A stretch of DNA of 64,000 bases. It comes from Mycolicibacterium goodii. Lineage in GTDB: Bacteria; Actinomycetota; Actinomycetes; Mycobacteriales; Mycobacteriaceae. Of the stretch, positions 52,421 to 61,115 are shown in pieces. The notes beneath the pieces were generated by a model, which saw only the letters and a list, made by a program, of their open reading frames with translations, was not told the DNA's origin and did no database searches. The translations under genes were made by a program, and so were the position numbers. How positions within the stretch are numbered: position 1 is the stretch's first letter; every line of letters starts with the position of its first letter. The stretch covers positions 2,728,001-2,792,000 of the forward strand of contig NZ_CP092364.2 of NCBI RefSeq assembly GCF_022370755.2, given 5' to 3'.

Positions 52421-55045
52421 TTACTCGAATCTGCGGTGCGGCCGCTTCACGAGCTCGATGAGCTCGGCGCGCGAGGCGGCCCCGGTCTTCGACATGGCGC
52501 GGTAAACATGCCCCTCCACGGTGCGCACCGACAGCCGCAGGCGTTGCGCCACGGCACGACTGGATGCCCCGGCCGCGAGCAGCGCGACGATCTCGCGTTC
52601 ACGGTCGGTCAGTGGCAGGTGTTCGAGACATGCCAGCAGCGCCGGCGTCGCTGCGCCGCCGCACCGGTCGGCGAGTCCCTCGGCGCGGTGCGCCTGACCG
52701 AGTGCCGAACCTCGCCGGTGTTTCCGGCGGTGCATGATCGAGGCGTGGGCGGCGGCGTCCGCGGCCGCGACCAGGTCGCCGATCCGCTCGAGTTCGCCCG
52801 ACACCCGGGCGAGCGCATCAGGGTCCTCACGTCGCAGCGCATGCGCGAAGGCGGCGGCCGCCCCGCAACGGGGACCGTCGACGTGGGCGGCGAGTTCGTG
52901 GAGCCGTTGCGCCCCGGCGGGATCACCGAACTGAGCCGCGGTCTGCAGGCACAGCACCTCGGCCGCCCACTGCCCGTTGTCGGCAGCCATCTGGGCCGCA
53001 GCGATCGCCATCTCGGCGGCCTGCGACACCGCGCCCTGCGCCGCCGCGACCCACGCGTGCGCCAGGGCGTGCTCGTAGTGCAGATACCGCCAACCGGGAT
53101 GGCGCCACCGGTCGAGGTCGGTCAACGTCGATTCGTCGCCCACGCCCCGCATGGCCAATGCGGTCGCACGCGGTAGCGAGAATCGGTATGCGAAGCCGTT
53201 GGTGTCCCCGGCCGCGCGCAGCAGATCCACCACGGGGCCCAGCTTTTCGGACGCCACGTCGAGGTGACCCGCGGCGAGCGCGACCCGTCCGGTCAAGGCG
53301 GTGCCGAACAGGTGCGCTGCACCGGGCAGGTCGACGGCGCAGGCGTTCTGGCGTTCGGCTTCCTGTTCGGCCCCAACGATGTCGCCGGCGAGCAGCAGCG
53401 CACCGATGTGCGCGTCGGCGATCACGAATCGCACATGCCCCGCGTCGTACGCGTGGTCGGCGATGCGGTAGCCGCGCTCTGCTGCGCGCACGGCGTCTGT
53501 GAGCCGTCCGGCATCGCCTGCCGAGACCGCCGCCGCCCACTCGGTCACCGCGCCGACCACCGCAGGAAGTGCCGCGGTGTCGAGTCGGTCGGCGGCGATC
53601 GCGGCCATGTCGGGTGCTCCGATGGCGGCGCCGAGGACCACGTCGAACGCATCGAGACACGGCCGCGCGTCCGCCGGTGTCACGGACGACACCGCGTCGA
53701 CGACCGACCTGGCGCCGTCGGGATCGGCCAACGCCCAGAGCCGATTGCACGCGCGTAGGAAGGCCAGGCGTGCACGCCCGGCGTCGGTCAGCTCCGAGAC
53801 GTTGACGGCGGCGAGCACCGCATCGGACTCCTCGCCGCGACTCAACCACGACAAGGCATGGGCCTGAACGAAATACGACTCGGGACCACCACCCGCGCGG
53901 ACGGCGGCCGCCGCGAGCCGCTCGGCCAGTACCAGGTCGGCGAGCCACACCGCGCCCTGTGCGGCACGGGTCAGCAGGTCCGGGTCGGCGGGTAGGTCCG
54001 ATTCGAGCGTCAGCGCCGCGCGTCGCACCACCACGCGCAGCTCGTCGCGGTCGTCGCCGCGGGCGAGTTCGGCGGCCACCAGACCGCGCAACCGCCGCAG
54101 CCGGGTTCCCGGGGCGCGGTTCCGACGGGTCTCGGCGTACAGCGGGTGTGCCGCACGCACCTCGACGCCGGTGTCGAGGTGGCCCAGCGTGATCAGACCG
54201 CGCCGCTCGGCCTCGTCCACCGCAGCCGGTTCGGTGATGCTGGTCAGCGTGCGAAGCGGCATCGGTTCTGCGACGGCCAGGACATCGATGACCTCGCTGA
54301 CCGCCGGGGGCAGGGCACCGATACGTTCCTCGATCAGCTCGACAAGTCCCGGCGGCAGTACCGGGTCTCCGGCCCAGCGCCAGTAGCCGTGTTGGCGGGT
54401 CAGACGCCCGTGTGCCACTTCCTGCTCGACGATGTTGCGTAGGTACAGCACATTGCCGCGCGTCAGGCGCCACAACCGCTGTGCGGCGTCGGGGTCGATC
54501 GGTCCGTCGAGCGCCGTCGTCAGCAGGTGCGTCGACTCGCCGCGGGACAGCGGTTGCAGGTCGAGACGTTCGAAGCCCGCTTCGGCCCACACATCCCGAA
54601 CGGCATCGGGCACCGTGCTGCCGTCGCGCACCGTCAGCAACAGCTTCGCCGCGCGCCTGCCGACGATTTGCCGCAGCACGAACGCCGACAGGTCATCGAG
54701 GTGGTGGGCGTCATCCACACCGATGACCGCGGGGCGGTCCGGGGTCGAGCCCACGGTCATCGCGTCGATGACCCGGCCGACGAGAGCGCCGGTGTCGGCA
54801 TCAGCGGTACCGACCCACCGCGCAAAGGCTCCCAGCGGCAACGCACCGGCCACCGATGTACCGACCACCCAACGGGTTTCACGCCCGGCCGACGCCATCG
54901 CGACTACCGCCTCGTGGGCGATGCGGCTCTTGCCGACCCCCGCGGCGCCGTGGATCACGATTCCCGCCCGATCGGCCGACGTCAGCGCGGCATCGATCAA
55001 CCGCGTTTCCTCAAGCCGCCCGGTCAGCGGCCAGGCGAGTCGCAC
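52421..55045 (-). CDS. Large AAA/LuxR-family transcriptional regulator
   Basis: An 874-residue STAND-type regulator of the LAL/MalT-like class. The N-terminal ATPase has Walker A GAAGVGKS at residues 33-40 and a Walker B-like AVIGVDDAHHLDDLSAFVL. The long helical middle part looks like TPR-like repeats. The C-terminal LuxR helix-turn-helix is LTDREREIVALLAAGASSRAVAQRLRLSVRTVEGHVYRA-type (residues about 805-860), intact. The GTG at 55045 has TAGTCT 6 nt upstream, so it is probably leaderless. It lies 59 nt after the flavoprotein gene of the accessory operon, in the same direction, and could respond to the same metabolite, but no direct link can be seen. Confidence 0.92.
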   Translation of the reverse strand: MRLAWPLTGRLEETRLIDAALTSADRAGIVIHGAAGVGKSRIAHEAVVAMASAGRETRWVVGTSVAGALPLGAFARWVGTADADTGALVGRVIDAMTVGSTPDRPAVIGVDDAHHLDDLSAFVLRQIVGRRAAKLLLTVRDGSTVPDAVRDVWAEAGFERLDLQPLSRGESTHLLTTALDGPIDPDAAQRLWRLTRGNVLYLRNIVEQEVAHGRLTRQHGYWRWAGDPVLPPGLVELIEERIGALPPAVSEVIDVLAVAEPMPLRTLTSITEPAAVDEAERRGLITLGHLDTGVEVRAAHPLYAETRRNRAPGTRLRRLRGLVAAELARGDDRDELRVVVRRAALTLESDLPADPDLLTRAAQGAVWLADLVLAERLAAAAVRAGGGPESYFVQAHALSWLSRGEESDAVLAAVNVSELTDAGRARLAFLRACNRLWALADPDGARSVVDAVSSVTPADARPCLDAFDVVLGAAIGAPDMAAIAADRLDTAALPAVVGAVTEWAAAVSAGDAGRLTDAVRAAERGYRIADHAYDAGHVRFVIADAHIGALLLAGDIVGAEQEAERQNACAVDLPGAAHLFGTALTGRVALAAGHLDVASEKLGPVVDLLRAAGDTNGFAYRFSLPRATALAMRGVGDESTLTDLDRWRHPGWRYLHYEHALAHAWVAAAQGAVSQAAEMAIAAAQMAADNGQWAAEVLCLQTAAQFGDPAGAQRLHELAAHVDGPRCGAAAAFAHALRREDPDALARVSGELERIGDLVAAADAAAHASIMHRRKHRRGSALGQAHRAEGLADRCGGAATPALLACLEHLPLTDREREIVALLAAGASSRAVAQRLRLSVRTVEGHVYRAMSKTGAASRAELIELVKRPHRRFE

Positions 55046-55051
55046 GGATCG

Positions 55052-55057
55052 AGACTA
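55052..55057 (-). promoter_or_regulatory. Candidate -10 box (TAGTCT) of the leaderless LuxR-type regulator gene
   Basis: TAGTCT on the minus strand is 6 nt before the GTG at 55045, giving the regulator its own promoter in the gap after the flavoprotein gene. Confidence 0.5.
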
Positions 55058-55104
55058 TGCCGCGCAGGGGTCGTTAGCAAAAGTAATGACCGAGTCGGTC
55101 AGTA

Positions 55105-57813
55105 TCACCCCTTGCGCGTCAACGCCTGCCGGGCGTATGCGCGGACGTCGGCGTCGGAGTCCTGCAGCGCGCCGGTCAGGGCGTCGCGCGCCGCGGATTC
55201 CGTGTCCGCCCACCGGCTGAGGCTCAGCACGGCGGCCTTGCGGACGTCGAGATGCTCATCGGTCAGTGCGCGCGACAACGCAGGAACAGCAACCACCGCT
55301 TCGGCTCCGGCGAGCGCTCGTACCGCGCCCTGGCGGATCTGCCATGCCGATTCCGTCAGCGCCTTCTCGGCGCTCACCACGCCGTCGGCGTCGCACCCGA
55401 CGGCGCCGAGGGCCGTCAGTGCAGCGGCGCGCACCAACGGATCCGGATCCTCCAGGAGCGCATGCACGGCGTCCGTGCCGGTGCGCAGCGTCGCCAACCC
55501 GCCGAGCGCGGCGATGCGCACCTCGCGGTTGTCGTCGGTCGTGGCAGCCGCGACGCCGGTCGCGTCGTCGACGGACACCGATGCCCGCACCGCCTCGATA
55601 CGCACGCGGTGGTCGGGGTCGGTGAGCGCCGAACGGTACGCGACCGCGCTGCCGGCCCGCCGCGCACTCAGCACGTACACCGTGACGGCACGGACGGCGG
55701 GGTCGTCCGACGTCAACCGGATCGCGAACGCCTCGGGACGGGGCAGCACCTCGACGAGTTCACGCACCACGTCGGCCGTCTGCAGGCGCACCCCGGCATC
55801 CGCGTCGTCGAGCGCGGCGACCAGCGCATCCTGGTAACCGTCGGGCAGGTGCTCGCCGAGTGTCGCGATCGCGGTGCGGCGCACCCCCGGGTCGGGATCG
55901 GCGAGGAACTCGTCGAGGTCGGTCAGGGCGGGATCCTCGAGGGCCAGCACGGCCGCGATGCGCGGAGACGGCGGCCGGACCGGGGCGGCGTCGCGGATCC
56001 GGGAGCGTTCGGCCGTGGGTGCCCGCCCCACGTGCAGCTCGGGTTGGCCCACCTCGCTCACCGGATGTTCCGACGGCAGATGGTCGAGTTCCGGAACGGG
56101 CACGAGATATGGTGCGACCGGTCGTTTCACGAACCGCATCCGCCCTTCGTGGTCCTTGTGGAGGTTGAGGTGATAGCGCCACTGTTCGTCGTCGCGCTCG
56201 GGCAGATCGGCACGCTCGTGGTACAGGCCCCACCGTGATTCGGTCCGCGTCAGTGACGAGCGTGCCGCCATCTCCGCGCAGTCGCGGATGAAAGACACCT
56301 CCACCGCGCGCATCAGTTCGTGTGGTGTCCGTGCGCCGATCTCCTCGATCTCGGCGGCCATCCGTTCGAAGGTCTGCACCGCGATCGACAGCTTGGTCGC
56401 GGTCTTCGGCGGGGCCACATAGTCGTTGACGAAACGCCGCAGCTTGTATTCGACCTGCGGTTGTGGCGGACCGTCGGGGTTGCGCAGCGGGCGGTAGATC
56501 AGCTCGTGCGCCTCGATGATCTGATCCTCCGGAAGGTGCTGCGGCACAGGGACGCCGGAGAGGGTGGATGCGGCGTGCTGACCCGCGAGGTCGCCGTAGA
56601 CGAACGCGCCGATCATGTAGTTGTGGGGCACACACGCCAGGTCGCCGGCGGCGTACAGCCCGGGAACCGTGGTGCGGGCGTGCTCGTCGACCCACACCCC
56701 CGAAGCGGAATGACCTGAGCACAGCCCGATCTCGGAGATGTGCATCTCGATGTCATGGGTTCGGTAGTCGTGTCCGCGGTTGGCGTGGAACGTGCCACGC
56801 GTGGGCCGCTCCGTGGTGTGCAGGATGTTCTCGAGCGCCGTGATGGTCTCGTCGGGCAGATGGCTGACCTTCAGGTAGATCGGCCCCCGCGCCGATTCGA
56901 TCTCGCGTTTGACCTCGGCCATCATCTGGCCGGACCAGTAGTCGGAGTCGACGAACCGCTCTCCCAGCGCGTTGACCTGGTATCCCCCGAACGGATTGGC
57001 CACATACGCACAGGCGGGCCCGTTGTAGTCCTTGATCAACGGGTTGACCTGGAAGCACTCGATTCCGGAGAGTTCCGCGCCCGCGTGGTAGGCCATGGCG
57101 TAGCCGTCGCCGGCGTTGGTGGGGTTCTCGTAGGTGCCGTACAGATAACCCGAGGCGGGCAGACCGAGGCGCCCGCACGCGCCGGTCGACAAGATCACGG
57201 CTCGGGCGGCGACGACGACGAACTCACCGGTTCGGGTGTTGAACGCCGCGGCGCCGACCGCACGCCCGTTGTCGGTGAGCACACGCACCGGCATCAACCG
57301 GTTCTCGATGCGGATCTTCTCGCGCATCGACCGCTGCCGCAGCACGCGGTAGAGCGCCTTTTTGACGTCCTTGCCCTCTGGCATCGGCAACACGTACGAA
57401 CCGGACCGGTGCACCCGGCGCACCGCGTACTCACCGTGCTCGTCCTTCTCGAACTTGACGCCGTAACGCTCGAGCCGCTGCACCATGGCGAATCCGCGGG
57501 TCGCGGTCTGGTAGACGGTGCGCTGGTTGACGATTCCGTCGTTGGCGCGCGTGATCTCGGCGACGTAGTCCTCGGGTTCCGCCTTGCCGGGGATCACGGC
57601 GTTGTTGACGCCGTCCATGCCCATCGCGAGCGCACCCGAATGGCGCACATGGGCCTTCTCCAGAAGCAGCACCCGGGCACCGTTCTCGGCCGCGGTCAAC
57701 GCGGCCATGGTGCCCGCCGTGCCGCCACCGATCACGAGGACGTCGCAGTCCATGCGGACGGCGTCGGTGACCTGGGGTGCGGTGAACGGCGGCGACGGGA
57801 TCGATACGGTCAT
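55105..57813 (-). CDS. Fumarate-reductase/AprA-like flavoprotein fused to HEAT repeats
   Basis: A 902-residue fusion. Residues 1 to about 590 are an FAD-dependent oxidoreductase of the succinate dehydrogenase/fumarate reductase/adenylylsulfate reductase (AprA) superfamily: dinucleotide motif VIGGGTAGTMAAL (Gly 29-34), LLLEKAHVRHSGALAMG, and the late FAD block VPGLYAAGDLACVPHNYM. From about residue 600 to the end there are some nine HEAT-like repeats, each with a D-P-D/x-V-R-x-A-A pattern (for example DPDPLVRAAALTALGAVG). The ATG at 57813 overlaps the ATPase stop by 4 nt, so upstream extension is rejected. The ferredoxin of the same operon is the likely electron partner, as AprB is for AprA. 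The substrate is unknown. Confidence 0.88.
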   Translation of the reverse strand: MTVSIPSPPFTAPQVTDAVRMDCDVLVIGGGTAGTMAALTAAENGARVLLLEKAHVRHSGALAMGMDGVNNAVIPGKAEPEDYVAEITRANDGIVNQRTVYQTATRGFAMVQRLERYGVKFEKDEHGEYAVRRVHRSGSYVLPMPEGKDVKKALYRVLRQRSMREKIRIENRLMPVRVLTDNGRAVGAAAFNTRTGEFVVVAARAVILSTGACGRLGLPASGYLYGTYENPTNAGDGYAMAYHAGAELSGIECFQVNPLIKDYNGPACAYVANPFGGYQVNALGERFVDSDYWSGQMMAEVKREIESARGPIYLKVSHLPDETITALENILHTTERPTRGTFHANRGHDYRTHDIEMHISEIGLCSGHSASGVWVDEHARTTVPGLYAAGDLACVPHNYMIGAFVYGDLAGQHAASTLSGVPVPQHLPEDQIIEAHELIYRPLRNPDGPPQPQVEYKLRRFVNDYVAPPKTATKLSIAVQTFERMAAEIEEIGARTPHELMRAVEVSFIRDCAEMAARSSLTRTESRWGLYHERADLPERDDEQWRYHLNLHKDHEGRMRFVKRPVAPYLVPVPELDHLPSEHPVSEVGQPELHVGRAPTAERSRIRDAAPVRPPSPRIAAVLALEDPALTDLDEFLADPDPGVRRTAIATLGEHLPDGYQDALVAALDDADAGVRLQTADVVRELVEVLPRPEAFAIRLTSDDPAVRAVTVYVLSARRAGSAVAYRSALTDPDHRVRIEAVRASVSVDDATGVAAATTDDNREVRIAALGGLATLRTGTDAVHALLEDPDPLVRAAALTALGAVGCDADGVVSAEKALTESAWQIRQGAVRALAGAEAVVAVPALSRALTDEHLDVRKAAVLSLSRWADTESAARDALTGALQDSDADVRAYARQALTRKG

Positions 57814-58583
57814 GGTTGCTCCAGTGCGGCAATGACGTCGGCGCGCGGCGACGAACGATCGGGGTGGTCGGAACGCGGCAGCGGCACGTCGATGAGGGCC
57901 CGCAGCGGTTGGCCGGCCCGGCCGAGCACCGCGATGCGGTCCCCGAGTCTCAGCGCCTCGTCGACGTCGTGGGTGACGAACACGATCGTGGTGGGATGCG
58001 CGCGCCACGTGTCGATCAGCAGTCGTTGCATGGCCGCGCGGGTCTGAGAGTCGAGCGCGGCGAAGGGTTCGTCCATCATCACCGCACGCGGTGCGCCGGC
58101 CAGGCCGCGCGCCAACTGGACGCGTTGCCGCATCCCGCCGGACAGACTCTTGGGCAGGAAGTCGGCGAAACCCGACAGCCCGACCTCGTCGATCCAGCGG
58201 TCGGCCCGCGCCCGGCGGCCGGCCTTGGGCTCGCCCCGAAGTTGCAGCGCCAGTTCGATGTTGGATCGGACGGTGCGCCACGGCAGCAGCGCGCTGTCCT
58301 GGAATACCATGCCCCGGTCACGTGAGGTGGTGGTGACGGGGACCCCGTCGGCCAGCACCCGGCCCGTGTCGGGGCGGAGCAGGCCCGTCAGCGCACGCAG
58401 GATCGTGGACTTGCCGCATCCGGACGGGCCGGTGAGGACGAGGATCTCACCCGGACACACGGTCAGGCTCAGATCGTCGATCACGGGTGTGCCCGTGTAG
58501 GACAACCGGACGCCGTCGAGTTCGAGGCGCATACCCGCGGTTGTGGTCGCGGTGGTCGCCGGTGTCGTCTCTGTGATGCTCAT
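57810..58583 (-). CDS. ABC transporter ATP-binding protein, SsuB/TauB type
   Basis: A 257-residue ATPase of the nitrate/sulfonate/taurine importer class. Walker A is TGPSGCGKSTILRALTG (about residues 52-68), the signature LSGGMRQRVQLARGL, Walker B RAVMMDEPFAALDSQ and the switch FVTHDVDEALRLGDRIAVLG; all are intact. It overlaps both neighbours by 4 nt (permease upstream, flavoprotein downstream). With the permease and binding protein it forms a complete importer for a small, probably organic anion-like or sulfur/nitrogen-containing solute. Confidence 0.93.
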   Translation of the reverse strand: MSITETTPATTATTTAGMRLELDGVRLSYTGTPVIDDLSLTVCPGEILVLTGPSGCGKSTILRALTGLLRPDTGRVLADGVPVTTTSRDRGMVFQDSALLPWRTVRSNIELALQLRGEPKAGRRARADRWIDEVGLSGFADFLPKSLSGGMRQRVQLARGLAGAPRAVMMDEPFAALDSQTRAAMQRLLIDTWRAHPTTIVFVTHDVDEALRLGDRIAVLGRAGQPLRALIDVPLPRSDHPDRSSPRADVIAALEQP

Positions 58584-59452
58584 CGGATGTTGTCCTCACC
58601 GCGCGGCAGCCAGCGTGTTGCGCGGCGGCCGATCAGTTCCACCGCTGCCGCGGTCGTGAATCCGAGGGCACCGATCGTGATGATGCCGACGAACACGTCC
58701 GGGTAGTTGAGCACGGTGTAGGCCTGCCAGGTGCGGTAGCCGACGCCGAGGCGGCCGGAGATCATCTCGGCCGAGATCACGCAGATCCATGCCACGCCCA
58801 TTCCGACCGACAGACCGCCGAACAGTCCAGGCAGCACACCCGGCAGCACCACCTGGCGCAGGACGTCGAGGCGTCCCCCGCCGAGGGTGCGTACCGAGTC
58901 CTCCCAGATTGTCGGCAGTGCCCGGACCGCGTGGCGCACGCTGACCATGATCGGGAAGTACGCCGCGAGGAACGTGATGAACACAATTCCGGCCTCATCG
59001 GTCGGGAACAGCAGGATCGCGACGGGCACCATGGCGATCGCCGGGATGGGCCTGGCCAGCTCGGTGAGCGGGCCGAAGATGTCGGCGAAGAGCGCCGAGC
59101 GGCCCAGCAGGATGCCGGTGACGACGCCGAGTACCGCTGCCAGGCCGAATCCGGTGAGAATCCGGATCAGCGACTGCGCGAGGTCGAGCCAGTATTCCGG
59201 CGTGGCCAACCGGTGGCCCAGTGCGACCGCGATCTCGGTGACCGTCGGCAACGTGTCGAATCGCAGGCCCAGACGAAAGTCGTTGGCGGTCAACAGCTGC
59301 CACAGCGCGATCACGGCCAGCACCGAGGCGATGCGCACCAGCCGACGCGGCCACGGTGATCCGGTGCGGCGGGTTTCCGTCGTCGACTGCGCCACATCGG
59401 TGGTGACAGCCGGCGCGTCGGCGCGGCCGGGAGCGAGGTCGGCGGCGGTCAT
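58580..59452 (-). CDS. ABC transporter permease, SsuC/TauC type
   Basis: A 290-residue inner-membrane permease with about six helices. The N-terminal 35 residues are polar (cytoplasmic). The family loop that docks the ATPase reads VRTLGGGRLDVLRQVVLPGVLPGLFGGLSVGMG-like (positions about 195-225), the EAA motif. Upstream of it, FGPLTELARPIPAIAMVPVAILLF is the typical SsuC/TauC stretch. The ATG at 59452 overlaps the binding-protein stop by 4 nt, which excludes the upstream extension of the frame. Confidence 0.92.
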   Translation of the reverse strand: MTAADLAPGRADAPAVTTDVAQSTTETRRTGSPWPRRLVRIASVLAVIALWQLLTANDFRLGLRFDTLPTVTEIAVALGHRLATPEYWLDLAQSLIRILTGFGLAAVLGVVTGILLGRSALFADIFGPLTELARPIPAIAMVPVAILLFPTDEAGIVFITFLAAYFPIMVSVRHAVRALPTIWEDSVRTLGGGRLDVLRQVVLPGVLPGLFGGLSVGMGVAWICVISAEMISGRLGVGYRTWQAYTVLNYPDVFVGIITIGALGFTTAAAVELIGRRATRWLPRGEDNIR

Positions 59453-60879
59453 ATGACGCCCGCCAGCGCGCTGCGGTAGTCGACGACGGTGCTGCCCGGA
59501 TGCGCTGCCACGTACCGCTGGGCGCCCGCCTGGGTACCGAACGGAAGGTGGTCCGTCCCGGCCCGCCCCGGTTGGCGCACCCAGACGGCCTTGTCGGCGA
59601 ACCACCGGGTACCCAGTTCGGCGTCGGGCACGTAGGCCGCGCGAACCGATTCACCGCGAGCCTGAGCACCGCGGATGGCCTTGAGCAGGCAGTTCGGGGA
59701 TGACGCCGCGATGGTGGTGTCGGACCCGTCGAGCCACAGTTCACTCGCCGTCGCCGGATCGTCCACTGTCGCGTTGCACGCCTGGTCATGTCCGCTGAGC
59801 GCCGACGGGTTGCTGTTCGACCTCGACGCCGCGTCGTAGTCCTGCCCGCGTTCGGCGTACGCCTCACGCAGCGGCCCGTCGTTCACGAAGGTGTCGACAT
59901 CGAGGTCGGCAAAGGTGTCGATCGACTTGAGGTACGGGACATCACCTTTGAGCGCTTCGACGAGAGAGGGCTTGAGGGTGGGGTCGAACGACGTGCCTCC
60001 GGGACCGTTGTAGAGATAGACCACCTCCTGCGGGAGACCACTGCCCTCGGCGACGATGCGCGCGGCCTCCAACGGTTGGGCGTTGAGGAACTCGGTCGCG
60101 TCGAGTTGCGCCTGCAGGAACGCCTGGAGTACCTCGGGGTGCTGTTGGGCGTACGCGCGACGCACCACCACGCCGTGCAGCGTCGGGTAGTCGAGTTCGG
60201 CGCCGTCGTAGAGCAGTTTGGCCTTGCCCTGGTGGACCAGCAGTCCCGGCCACGCCACGAACTGTGAGAAAGCCTGTACTTGATCGGATTCCAAGGCAGA
60301 CGCGCCGACCTGGGGTTGTTGGTTGAGCACCTCGACGCCGGTTCTGGGGTCGATGCCCGCCTTGGTCAGCGCCTGTACGAGCATGCCGTGCCCGGCCGAT
60401 CCGACGCTCGCCGAGATCTTCTTGCCCGCCAGGTCGGCCAGGTTCTGTGCGGCCGAATCGGTAGGCGCCACAACCATGTTCAACGCGCCCCTGGGGTGGT
60501 ACCCGGTGACCGAGACCACCTCGGTGCGGGCGCGTTCGTTGGCCTGGGTCTTGGATCCGTTGATCAGCATCGGGTAGTCCCCCATCGACCCGATGTCGGT
60601 CTTCTCGGCCACCATCTGCGCCGTGATCGGCGCTCCGGTGTCGTAGTCCTGCCACGTCACGTTGTACCGGGTTCCGGTGTCGGCGGTGATGTCGGAGAGC
60701 CGACGTTCAAGAAATCCCTTGGCCCGCAGCAAGGTTCCGGCAGTTACGGTGTTGATGGTCTTCGACTGGTATCCGATGACCACGTCGACGGTGTCGGCGG
60801 TCCGGGTCGCCGAGTCCAGTGCGCAGCCGGCCGTGGCGAACACGAGACCAGCGGTCAGGGTGATCAGGGCTGTTTTCAC
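59449..60879 (-). CDS. ABC substrate-binding lipoprotein with NosL-like C-terminal region
   Basis: A 476-residue extracytoplasmic binding protein. From the GTG at 60879 (AGAGGT just upstream) it begins with a lipoprotein signal (KTALITLTAGLVFATAGC, Cys 19). Residues about 35-350 resemble SsuA/TauA/NMT1-type binding proteins (VVIGYQSKTINTVTAGTLL; DIGSMGDYPMLINGS). The last 90 residues are extra: AAYVPDAELGTRWFADKAVWV then HLPFGTQAGAQRYVAAHPG, a pattern similar to the NosL copper-accessory fold. Two Cys (in DQACNAT and SPNCLLK) precede it. Fusion of a binding protein with such a tail is uncommon. The 8-nt gap to the ferredoxin stop suggests co-translation. Confidence 0.86.
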   Translation of the reverse strand: MKTALITLTAGLVFATAGCALDSATRTADTVDVVIGYQSKTINTVTAGTLLRAKGFLERRLSDITADTGTRYNVTWQDYDTGAPITAQMVAEKTDIGSMGDYPMLINGSKTQANERARTEVVSVTGYHPRGALNMVVAPTDSAAQNLADLAGKKISASVGSAGHGMLVQALTKAGIDPRTGVEVLNQQPQVGASALESDQVQAFSQFVAWPGLLVHQGKAKLLYDGAELDYPTLHGVVVRRAYAQQHPEVLQAFLQAQLDATEFLNAQPLEAARIVAEGSGLPQEVVYLYNGPGGTSFDPTLKPSLVEALKGDVPYLKSIDTFADLDVDTFVNDGPLREAYAERGQDYDAASRSNSNPSALSGHDQACNATVDDPATASELWLDGSDTTIAASSPNCLLKAIRGAQARGESVRAAYVPDAELGTRWFADKAVWVRQPGRAGTDHLPFGTQAGAQRYVAAHPGSTVVDYRSALAGVI

Positions 60880-60887
60880 GTCCACCT

Positions 60888-61115
60888 CTAACGGATCAGA
60901 TAGGGCATGTTGACGGTCACCGCGCCGGTGGGACACCGCGCCGCGCAGGGCCCGCAGTACCAGCACTCGTCGACGTGCATGTAGGCCTTGCCGTTCTGTG
61001 GATTGATCGCCAGTGAATCGAGCGGACACACATCGACGCACAGCGTGCACCCGTCGATGCACAGCGATTCGTCGATCGTCACCGGCACATCGGCACGCTG
61101 ATTGACAAGTGTCAT
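60888..61115 (-). CDS. 2x[4Fe-4S] ferredoxin, AprB-like
   Basis: A 75-residue ferredoxin with two four-cysteine motifs, Cys 19-23-26-30 (CIDGCTLCVDVCP) and Cys 51-54-57-61 (CWYCGPCAARCP). The first spacing, C-x3-C rather than C-x2-C, and the tryptophan in the second motif resemble the beta subunit of adenylylsulfate reductase. It overlaps the GntR gene by 4 nt and lies 8 nt before the binding protein. With the flavoprotein at the other end of the operon it makes a plausible two-component redox pair; it could also pass electrons to an unlinked enzyme. Confidence 0.93.
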   Translation of the reverse strand: MTLVNQRADVPVTIDESLCIDGCTLCVDVCPLDSLAINPQNGKAYMHVDECWYCGPCAARCPTGAVTVNMPYLIR

